Source of the DNA: Desulfobacterales bacterium
GTDB lineage: Bacteria; Desulfobacterota; Dissulfuribacteria; Dissulfuribacterales; JAMONC01
Assembly: GCA_027066725.1 (NCBI GenBank)
Contig: JAMONC010000357.1
Coordinates: 1 to 5,139 of the forward strand
DNA: 5,139 nucleotides
Direction: 5' to 3'
A program made the translations under genes and the position numbers. Below, in pieces: positions 1 through 5,139 of this stretch. Below the pieces are notes generated by a model, which worked only from the letters and a program-made list of their open reading frames with translations, searched no databases and was not told where the DNA came from. Every line of letters begins with the position of its first letter. Position 1 is the stretch's first letter.

Positions 1-677
1 GGATTATTACGTTGGATGCCGATCTCCAAAATCCACCAGAAGAGATCCCCAAGTTAATAGAAAAATTTAAAGAAGGATACGACCTCATAGGTACTATTAG
101 ACAGGCTAGAAAAGATACCCTTTTTAGACGTATTGCATCGAGACTAACAACTAAATTAGTTTCTAAAATATCTGGTATAGAATTAAAAGATTTTGGGAGT
201 ATGCTTAGAGGCTACAGCAGAGAAGTTGTAAATGGTATATTGGAAAATCCTGAATATAGAACTTTTATTCCGGCCTTAGCTACTTTTTTTGCAAAAAAAT
301 CTATAGAAATACCTGTAAAGCATGAAGAAAGGGCTGCAGGAGAATCTAAATATTCTCTTTTAAAACTCTTTAGTCTTCAATTAGATTTAATGACTGGCTT
401 TTCCCTTTGGCCTCTTAGAACATTATTTTTCGCTGGAGTTTTTACAGCACTTCTTGGAATAGGCCTTGGTATCTTTTTAATAGTAATGAGACTTATACAT
501 GGTCCTGGTTGGGCTGCAGAAGGGGTTTTTACCTTATTTGCAATTCTATTTTGTTTTATTGGAGCACAGTTTTTCGCCCTAGGACTTCTAGGAGAATATA
601 TTGGCAGGATTTTTCAAGCCGTTAGAAAAAGACCACCTTATATCATAAGGGAGATAAGTCGTGGAAGCCAAACTTAA
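1..677 (+). CDS. arnC: Undecaprenyl-phosphate 4-deoxy-4-formamido-L-arabinose transferase (ArnC), 5' partial
   Basis: ArnC is an inner-membrane GT2 glycosyltransferase that moves 4-deoxy-4-formamido-L-arabinose from UDP to undecaprenyl phosphate. The reading frame is already open at base 3, giving 224 visible residues. E. coli ArnC has about 322, so roughly the first 100 (the start of the GT2 fold) lie outside the window. The TTG at 12 is an internal leucine, not the start. Seen in sequence: the DXD-containing motif DADLQNPPEEIP (from base 15), GTIRQARKD, DFGSMLRGY and GESKYSLLKL. Two hydrophobic segments follow, at about 417-491 and 522-602, and the family signature WAAEGVF and GLLGEYIGRI flanks the second. 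This is close, colinear similarity to E. coli ArnC as I remember it. The 3' end overlaps arnT by 17 nt, which suggests translational coupling. The Arn neighbours exclude a generic dolichol-phosphate-mannose synthase-like role. Confidence 0.95.
   Translation, partial: IITLDADLQNPPEEIPKLIEKFKEGYDLIGTIRQARKDTLFRRIASRLTTKLVSKISGIELKDFGSMLRGYSREVVNGILENPEYRTFIPALATFFAKKSIEIPVKHEERAAGESKYSLLKLFSLQLDLMTGFSLWPLRTLFFAGVFTALLGIGLGIFLIVMRLIHGPGWAAEGVFTLFAILFCFIGAQFFALGLLGEYIGRIFQAVRKRPPYIIREISRGSQT
647..653 (+). promoter_or_regulatory. Ribosome binding site for arnT
   Basis: AAGGGAG lies 7 nt upstream of the GTG at 661, inside the end of arnC. It supports GTG 661 as the arnT start: the next in-frame methionine is residue 43, after the first membrane segment and the catalytic-loop motif. 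Confidence 0.7.
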
Positions 678-2331
678 ACAAAACAATTGGATATTGGTAT
701 TTTCCTCTGTTATTATCCTTTTTTTATATTTAGGCTATAGAGGACTTTGGACTTGTGAAGGTAGATGGGCAGAAGTAACAAGAGAAATGCTTCTTACCCA
801 TGACTTTTTTCATCCTACTATAAATGGTTCACCATATTTTGATAAACCCCTTCTTACATATTGGATTATTGCTATAGTCTCATGGATTACTGGGCACTTA
901 AATGAATTAAGTGTGAGGATACCTAGTGCTGTTGCAGGATTAGTAGCACTTTTTGCTACATATAGCCTTGGCAAGCGCCTTTGGTCCAAACAAATAGCTC
1001 TCATATCTTGCTGGTTTCTCCTTACTACATATGGATTTTTATTTTGGGCACGTACTGGTACAGCAGATATGGAAAACATGGCTGCTGTAATATTAGCAGT
1101 AAGTTTTTATTGGGCGAGAAGAGAAACACCTTCTTTTTCTGACTTTTTAATATTTTATTTGATATGCTTAATCGGCTCTTTATTTAAAGGCTTAACAGCA
1201 TTTGTATGTCCTATATTAGCAATTCTACCAGATATTTTACTTAGTAAAAAAATAAAAAAATATCTTAACTTTTCTAATATAGCTGCCCTTATTATTGCAG
1301 CTATCATATATTTAGCCCCATTTATATATGCAGCTTTAACAAGTAAAGGTTATAAAGAAAATGGTCTTTTTATGGTGTTTCGTGAAAATATAGAAAGATA
1401 TATCCATCCTTTTGATCATAGGTTACCTTTTTACTGTTATATATACTATTTACCAATGCTTATGATACCTTGGGTACCTCTTTGGATAGGTGCTCTTATA
1501 AAAAAGATAAAAGAATGGAAAAATCTTAATTATAGTGATAAATGGGTGTTACTGGCTTGTGCATTAATATTTATATTTTTCACCTTATCTGGTTCAAGAA
1601 GAAGCTATTATATATTACCTATTTTACCTTTTTGTTGTTTAATTACAGCAAGTGCAATAGTAGATGCCTTTAAAGATAGAAGCACTATTATAGAAATAGC
1701 GGAACTATGTCAAGTTGTTATATTAGCTATAGTTGCAGTTGTATGTGCATTAAGTCCATTTATATGGCCCATTCTAAAAAGTCACTATAGCTTTGTTGCT
1801 ACTGCATATCTAAAGGCCTCTACCCTAATTATAGGCATATTATCTATTATAGCAATTCTTGCATATATATTACTGCCTGATATGTTAGGCAATATATTTA
1901 GCTTACCTGGAAGAATCTCTGCTATGATAATATGTTCTCTTATTATTATGGCAGGATTCTTTATATGGGAAACAAATGCGATAGAAGCATACAGGACACA
2001 AAAACCTTTTGCTTTAAGCCTTAAAGTATATTCTCAAGGGATCCCATCTTATGATACAGCATTTTATAAAAAGGTTTCAGCTAATGTGATATTTTATTTA
2101 GATTTACCTAAACCTGTTACTGTTCTTCATTCAATAGAAGAAACAAAGGCGTTTTTAAAACTTAAAGATGAAAATAGAGTCTTTGTAATAAGAAGAAGAG
2201 ATTATTATAAGATATATAAATTTTTATCAAAAAATCTAAAAGAAACTCCAGATATTGAAGAACAAGTATTTCCGTGGGACAAAAATCCTGGTAAAAAACT
2301 TATGGCATGGTATCTACCTAATAATAGCTGA
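661..2331 (+). CDS. arnT: Lipid A 4-amino-4-deoxy-L-arabinose transferase-like protein (ArnT, GT83, GT-C fold)
   Basis: ArnT transfers L-Ara4N from undecaprenyl phosphate to lipid A phosphates at the periplasmic face of the inner membrane. At 556 aa the protein matches the family length (E. coli about 550). The first membrane helix is at about residues 11-29. It is followed by the first periplasmic loop with CEGRWAEVTREM (32-43) and YFDKP (59-63). Further hydrophobic segments extend to about residue 436, and a soluble C-terminal domain covers about 437-556. Residues aligning with known functional sites are R35, D61 and K62 (the EK of E. coli YFEKP), D136 in RTGTADMEN and H253 in DHR, equivalent to the Zn-binding histidine region. 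SRRSYYILPILP is at 312-323. The first-loop aspartate (PDETRYAE in E. coli) is cysteine 32 here, although E33 is kept. The ArnT role rests on fold plus operon context. A related PMT_2-type transferase with another acceptor or sugar is possible. Confidence 0.85.
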   Translation: MEAKLKQNNWILVFSSVIILFLYLGYRGLWTCEGRWAEVTREMLLTHDFFHPTINGSPYFDKPLLTYWIIAIVSWITGHLNELSVRIPSAVAGLVALFATYSLGKRLWSKQIALISCWFLLTTYGFLFWARTGTADMENMAAVILAVSFYWARRETPSFSDFLIFYLICLIGSLFKGLTAFVCPILAILPDILLSKKIKKYLNFSNIAALIIAAIIYLAPFIYAALTSKGYKENGLFMVFRENIERYIHPFDHRLPFYCYIYYLPMLMIPWVPLWIGALIKKIKEWKNLNYSDKWVLLACALIFIFFTLSGSRRSYYILPILPFCCLITASAIVDAFKDRSTIIEIAELCQVVILAIVAVVCALSPFIWPILKSHYSFVATAYLKASTLIIGILSIIAILAYILLPDMLGNIFSLPGRISAMIICSLIIMAGFFIWETNAIEAYRTQKPFALSLKVYSQGIPSYDTAFYKKVSANVIFYLDLPKPVTVLHSIEETKAFLKLKDENRVFVIRRRDYYKIYKFLSKNLKETPDIEEQVFPWDKNPGKKLMAWYLPNNS

Positions 2332-2334
2332 GGT
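2330..2334 (+). promoter_or_regulatory. Ribosome binding site overlapping the arnT stop
   Basis: GAGGT starts within the arnT TGA stop codon and ends 6 nt before the ATG at 2341. This ties formyltransferase translation closely to arnT termination and supports that start. Confidence 0.65.
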
Positions 2335-2340
2335 AAAGAT

Positions 2341-3261
2341 ATGAGTATAATCTTACTTGGTTATCATAATATGGGCTGTATGGCATTAAAGACATTAAAA
2401 GAGATCGGCTGTGAAGTACCTGCTGTATTTACACATAAGGATAATCCAAATGAAAATAGATGGTTTGATTCTTTGGCTGATTTAGCAAAAGATATGGGTA
2501 TAGAAGTCTTTTTCCCAGAAAATATAAATACCCCTAAGTGGATAGAAAAAATAAGATCTTATAATCCAGATATAATACTTTCATGTTATTATAGAAATCT
2601 TGTAAAACAAGATATCTTAGACATACCCAAAATAGGAGCATTTAATTTACATGGCTCTCTTTTACCCAAGTATAGGGGAAGATGCCCTGTAAATTGGCAA
2701 ATATTAAATGGTGAAAAAAAGGCAGGGGTTACCCTCCACTATATGGTAGTAAAGGCAGATGCTGGAGATATTGTGGGACAAAAAGAGGTTAGAATTGATG
2801 AAGAAGATACTGCTGTAACACTATTTAAAAAATTAGAGATTGCAGGTAAAGAGCTCTTAAAGGAGATGATTCCTCGTCTGCTTAATGGCACTGCTCCTAG
2901 GACACCTCAAGATCATAGTCAAGCAACATATTTTGGAGGAAGAAGGCCAGAAGATGGAATTATTGATTGGAGTAAAAGTGCAAAAGACATTTATAATCTA
3001 ATTAGGGCAGTTACTTGGCCTTACCCCGGGGCTTTTACATTTTTAAATGGAAAAAAGATAATGATTTGGTGGGCAAAACCATACCCACAAAGAGATATTA
3101 AGTATTCTATTGGTGCTGTATTAAAAGAAGATGACAATATCTTTGTACAAACTGGTGATGGCCTTTTAAAACTAATAACAGTCTCTGAAGGAGATAAAAC
3201 CCCTAAAGATAACATTGCCCCAAATAAACTATTAAGACCAGGAGATATCCTAGGTAAATAA
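2341..3261 (+). CDS. arnA: UDP-4-amino-4-deoxy-L-arabinose formyltransferase (free-standing ArnA N-terminal domain)
   Basis: This cytoplasmic enzyme uses 10-formyltetrahydrofolate to formylate the 4-amine of UDP-L-Ara4N, the step before ArnC. The 306 residues cover the formyltransferase half of E. coli ArnA (about residues 1-304). The N-terminal formyl_transf_N domain covers about 1-190 and the FMT-like C-terminal domain about 200-300. The catalytic triad is present at the same residue numbers as in E. coli: N102 and H104 in FNLHGSLLPKYRGR, and D140 in KADAGDIVGQ. RRPEDGIIDW and VTWPYPGAF mark the C-terminal part. The gene ends at a normal TAA, 27 nt before the separate decarboxylase gene, so it is not a fused ArnA. 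No frameshift is needed to explain this, since the next gene has its own ATG. Methionyl-tRNA formyltransferase is unlikely given the context and the ArnA-type residues. A sugar formyltransferase acting on another UDP-4-amino sugar cannot be fully excluded. Confidence 0.94.
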   Translation: MSIILLGYHNMGCMALKTLKEIGCEVPAVFTHKDNPNENRWFDSLADLAKDMGIEVFFPENINTPKWIEKIRSYNPDIILSCYYRNLVKQDILDIPKIGAFNLHGSLLPKYRGRCPVNWQILNGEKKAGVTLHYMVVKADAGDIVGQKEVRIDEEDTAVTLFKKLEIAGKELLKEMIPRLLNGTAPRTPQDHSQATYFGGRRPEDGIIDWSKSAKDIYNLIRAVTWPYPGAFTFLNGKKIMIWWAKPYPQRDIKYSIGAVLKEDDNIFVQTGDGLLKLITVSEGDKTPKDNIAPNKLLRPGDILGK

Positions 3262-3272
3262 AATTACTAAAG

Positions 3273-3278
3273 AAAGGT
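3273..3278 (+). promoter_or_regulatory. Candidate ribosome binding site for the decarboxylase gene
   Basis: AAAGGT lies 10 nt before the ATG at 3289, in the 27-nt gap between the two ArnA-half genes. AAAGAG at 3281-3286 is an alternative but is only 2 nt from the start. A dedicated translation signal in the gap supports two separate genes, not a broken fusion. Confidence 0.5.
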
Positions 3279-3288
3279 TTAAAGAGAT

Positions 3289-4344
3289 ATGAAAGTTTTA
3301 ATCTTAGGAGTAAATGGGTTTATTGGAAGTCATTTGGTAAGGAGGATATTATCAAGTACTGATTGGGAAGTCTATGGGATGGATCTTTCTTCAGATAGAC
3401 TTGAATCTTTAATCAATGAGCCCAGATTTAGATTTCTTGAAGGTGATATTTCTATAAATAAAGAGTGGATTGAATACCATGTAAAAAAATGTGATGTTTG
3501 TCTTCCTCTTGTAGCAATAGCTACTCCTGCATCTTATGTAAAAAATCCATTGGCAGTATTTGAACTTGATTTTGAACAAAATCTTAGGATAGTACGTCAA
3601 TGTGCAAAATATAATACTAGAGTAATTTTCCCCTCCACAAGCGAAGTATATGGTATGTGTCAAGATAAAGCATTTAATGAAGAAACAAGTCTTTGTGTAT
3701 ATGGGCCTATTTGTAAGCAACGTTGGATATATGCGTGTGCCAAACAAATGATGGATAGAGTAATATGGGCAATGGGACAACAAAAAGGGTTACAATTTAC
3801 ACTTATACGCCCATTTAACTGGATAGGCCCAGGTCTTGACAGCCTTGCAACTCCAAAAGAAGGAAGTTCAAGAGTAGTAACACAGTTCTTAGGACATCTT
3901 CTTAGAAAAGAACCTATTAACTTAGTAGATGGCGGGAAACAAAGACGTTGTTTCACTTATGTAGATGATGGAATTGATTGTTTAATGAAGATTCTAGAAA
4001 ACAAAGATGGTTGTTGTGATGGACAGATATTTAATATTGGCAATCCTAAAAATGACTACTCTATAAGAGAATTGGCAGAACTTATGATAGAAGTATTAAT
4101 GGAGTTCCCTTCATTAAAACATCTTGCTGAAGTTGCACAATTAAAAGAAGTTCCTGCTGAAAAATATTATGGTAAAGATTATCAAGATATAGGCTATAGA
4201 GTTCCAGATATTACAAAAGCAAAAAAAATACTTGGATGGGAACCTAAAGTAGATCTAAAAGAGGCTTTAAAAAGAACCATAGCAGCCTATGAAAAAGAAA
4301 TAGACACAATAACTGAAGCATTAGGAAGTCCAGAACAAATATAA
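3289..4344 (+). CDS. arnA: UDP-glucuronate oxidative decarboxylase (free-standing ArnA C-terminal domain)
   Basis: This NAD-dependent extended-SDR enzyme oxidises the 4-OH of UDP-glucuronate and decarboxylates it to UDP-4-keto-pentose (UDP-L-Ara4O), the first committed step of L-Ara4N synthesis in the cytoplasm. Its 351 residues align with E. coli ArnA 316-660. The Rossmann motif GVNGFIG is at residues 7-13. The long stretch WIEYHVKKCDV through PLVAIATP is nearly identical to E. coli as I remember it. T117, S118 and E119 in FPSTSEVYGMC, Y148 and K152 (YxxxK), and R304 in DIGYRVPD correspond to E. coli T432, S433, E434, Y463, K467 and R619, all with the same offset of 315. DGGKQRRCFTYVDDGID and FNIGNP complete the fold. 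The STSE and arginine residues point to the decarboxylase and away from a plain 4-epimerase. It is the last gene of the plus-strand operon, 4 bp from the convergent gene. Confidence 0.96.
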   Translation: MKVLILGVNGFIGSHLVRRILSSTDWEVYGMDLSSDRLESLINEPRFRFLEGDISINKEWIEYHVKKCDVCLPLVAIATPASYVKNPLAVFELDFEQNLRIVRQCAKYNTRVIFPSTSEVYGMCQDKAFNEETSLCVYGPICKQRWIYACAKQMMDRVIWAMGQQKGLQFTLIRPFNWIGPGLDSLATPKEGSSRVVTQFLGHLLRKEPINLVDGGKQRRCFTYVDDGIDCLMKILENKDGCCDGQIFNIGNPKNDYSIRELAELMIEVLMEFPSLKHLAEVAQLKEVPAEKYYGKDYQDIGYRVPDITKAKKILGWEPKVDLKEALKRTIAAYEKEIDTITEALGSPEQI

Positions 4345-4348
4345 AAAT

Positions 4349-4534
4349 CTAATTATGACTAGCTTCTTTATCTGTTTTAAAGGAGCTAGTCTTTAATTCT
4401 AATAATTTATTATATACTTGTTCTATAAAATCTGTAATAGGCCCATGTTTATTTTCTCCTGATTGTGCATAAGCCTTTGCTATTTCTACAGCCTGTCTTA
4501 GACATTCATCTTTAATATATTCTGGAAGCTTCAT
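4349..4534 (-). CDS. Small protein of unknown function, 61 aa
   Basis: I do not recognise this protein. It starts MKLPEYIKDECLRQAVEIAK and looks mainly helical and soluble. A mixed-charge helical region covers about residues 4-27, a short linker contains GENKHGP (27-33), a second helix covers about 34-48 (FIEQVYNKLLEL), and a polar lysine-rich tail ends at N61. There is no signal peptide, membrane segment or cysteine pair (one Cys, residue 11). It is likely a real gene. Its ATG directly abuts the TAA of the upstream DUF3108 gene, and GGGAGG lies 11 nt ahead. The amphipathic residue pattern looks like genuine protein. It is probably co-transcribed with the DUF3108 gene. Its final 14 or so codons overlap the arn terminator hairpin, and its TAG stop is 4 bp from the decarboxylase stop. 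Confidence 0.65.
   Translation of the reverse strand: MKLPEYIKDECLRQAVEIAKAYAQSGENKHGPITDFIEQVYNKLLELKTSSFKTDKEASHN
4357..4391 (+). terminator. Hairpin, probable terminator of the arn operon
   Basis: The left arm 4357-4370 (GACTAGCTTCTTTA) pairs with the right arm 4378-4391 (TAAAGGAGCTAGTC) over 14 bp, with a 7-nt loop. It starts 12 nt after the decarboxylase stop. The only imperfect pair, T4365 with G4383, is a G-U wobble in the plus-strand RNA but an A-C mismatch in the minus-strand RNA, so the hairpin fits plus-strand transcripts better. The T tract after it is short (TTT then AATT), and only 5 of 14 pairs are G-C. The minus direction reaches a T5 run only after about 9 nt. The hairpin lies in the last codons of the convergent small gene. 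Efficiency is uncertain. Confidence 0.6.
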
Positions 4535-5139
4535 TTATCTCTTTTCCTCCCAATATTTTTGTTCTAAAGGCGGTAACTTATAAGAAGTCAATTCTGCACT
4601 AAAGTGCCCTACAATCACTTTACTTCTCATTTTAACAGGTATATGCCATTTATCATCTGTAAGCCAAACAAGTATTCTAGCATCCGGACTCTTTCTAAAT
4701 ACTCCTCTAAGTCCATGCAATTTGGGTTCTATTAATATAGTTCTGAATTCCCCTGCAGGAGTAGTAATTATTTGTCTACCAAGTACATAAATCTCTCCAT
4801 TAACAATGTGTTTACCATCTGTCATCATAATATGTACAGGAGAGTGAGAAAAGTCTAAACACCTAAAAACAAAAAATGCAGAGAGAGGATCTTGGATTAT
4901 GCCTCTTAGTGTTAAACTATTTTTAAGCTTTTTATTTTTATAATAAAAGCACTTGTTATGTTTAAATATAACATCTATTGCCTTTTGAGGATACCAACCT
5001 TCTTTAGAATCCTTATGATAATGAAGAGGCTTGGGGCCTGGAATTTCGACAATTGAATATACTATATCTCGTGCAGGATATATCCATCTAACAACAGGAG
5101 TTGTTTTTGCCCATAAATAGAGTTTAATTTTATTACTAT
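4535..5139 (-). CDS. DUF3108-family protein, 5' partial (N-terminus beyond window)
   Basis: The minus-strand frame is open from the right edge of the window to the TAA at 4537-4535, giving 200 visible residues with no stop. The ATG at 4828 is internal: conserved family sequence continues upstream of it, including DPLSAFFVFR (4891-4862) and, nearer the edge, EIPGPKPLHYHKDSKEGWYP. Downstream are YVLGRQIITTPAGEF, GVFRKSPDARILVWLTDD, IPVKM and VGHFSAEL. This is the usual DUF3108 series: D-LSAF-R, then tPAGeF, then iWlTdD, then Pv, then G-aeL. Family members are typically 220-280 aa with an N-terminal signal peptide and are predicted to be periplasmic. Here the signal peptide and start would lie outside the window. 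No biochemical role is established for the family that I know of. The gene is followed without a gap by the 61-aa gene and converges on the arn operon. A link to lipid A or envelope biology is only suggested by proximity. Confidence 0.85.
   Translation of the reverse strand, partial: SNKIKLYLWAKTTPVVRWIYPARDIVYSIVEIPGPKPLHYHKDSKEGWYPQKAIDVIFKHNKCFYYKNKKLKNSLTLRGIIQDPLSAFFVFRCLDFSHSPVHIMMTDGKHIVNGEIYVLGRQIITTPAGEFRTILIEPKLHGLRGVFRKSPDARILVWLTDDKWHIPVKMRSKVIVGHFSAELTSYKLPPLEQKYWEEKR
4546..4551 (-). promoter_or_regulatory. Ribosome binding site for the 61-aa gene
   Basis: GGGAGG on the minus strand lies 11 nt before the ATG at 4534, within the last codons of the DUF3108 gene. The spacing is a little long, but the match to the anti-Shine-Dalgarno is strong. 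It supports translation of the small gene as a coupled second cistron. Confidence 0.6.

Noticed and set aside
810..1079. Antisense open frame of 89 codons within arnT
   Set aside because: It mirrors conserved arnT coding sequence, has no recognisable domain and makes no sense as an independent gene.
3021..3215. Antisense open frame of 64 codons within the formyltransferase gene
   Set aside because: It is short, lies opposite a conserved domain and has no recognisable motif.
3262..3288. Possible frameshift or decayed linker breaking a fused ArnA
   Set aside because: The gap is 27 nt, so the two genes are in the same frame, separated by one TAA at 3259-3261 and followed by a second in-frame TAA at 3268-3270. 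There is also a candidate RBS and an ATG exactly at the domain start. This fits genuine separate genes better than a single error, though reads should confirm it.
3409..3783. Open minus-strand frame of 124 codons within the decarboxylase gene
   Set aside because: It is antisense to a highly conserved ArnA domain, its translation is rich in Cys, Tyr, Ile and Phe with no family resemblance, and it has no operon context. It is a shadow of the real gene.
3660..3956. Second antisense open frame of 98 codons in the decarboxylase gene
   Set aside because: It overlaps the antisense frame above and the real gene. The translation looks random and has no supporting motif.
4349..4400. Bidirectional terminator serving both convergent operons
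   Set aside because: The minus-strand hairpin contains an A-C mismatch, lies upstream of the small gene's own stop codon, and meets a T5 run only about 9 nt later. Evidence for function in that direction is weak, so it was called for the plus strand only.

Overview
The window carries the 3' part of an operon for 4-amino-4-deoxy-L-arabinose (L-Ara4N) modification of lipid A, followed by two convergent genes on the minus strand. The DNA is AT-rich (roughly one third G+C by eye). Arginine is mostly AGA/AGG and isoleucine often ATA. An Arn pathway means a Gram-negative organism with lipid A. The codon style and the DUF3108-type neighbour would suit a low-GC, possibly thermophilic Desulfobacterota-like bacterium, but nothing here fixes the taxon.

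Plus strand, 1-4344: four tightly packed genes. They are arnC (5' end cut off by the window), arnT (GTG start, overlapping arnC by 17 nt), a free-standing UDP-L-Ara4N formyltransferase (306 aa) and a free-standing UDP-glucuronate decarboxylase (351 aa). The last two match the N- and C-terminal halves of enterobacterial ArnA, which is one fused protein of about 660 aa. The split falls at the domain boundary, and the catalytic residues of both halves keep the E. coli register. In the pathway, the decarboxylase makes UDP-4-keto-pentose from UDP-GlcA. ArnB (not in the window) aminates it, and the formyltransferase formylates the amine. ArnC moves the sugar to undecaprenyl phosphate, ArnD (not in the window) deformylates it, and ArnT transfers L-Ara4N to lipid A at the periplasmic face. 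The outcome is a less negative outer surface and, in studied species, polymyxin resistance.

The plus-strand operon seems to end at a 14-bp hairpin at 4357-4391, just after the decarboxylase stop. The hairpin lies inside the last codons of the convergent small gene.

Minus strand, 5139-4349: a DUF3108-family protein runs off the right edge, so its N-terminus is missing. A 61-aa protein of unknown function follows it, its ATG directly abutting the DUF3108 stop codon. The convergent stop codons are separated by only 4 bp.

There is no RNA gene, CRISPR array, mobile element or intergenic region of any size, and no promoter can be assigned because both transcription units start outside the window. 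I see a known pathway in a variant gene arrangement, not a wholly new system.
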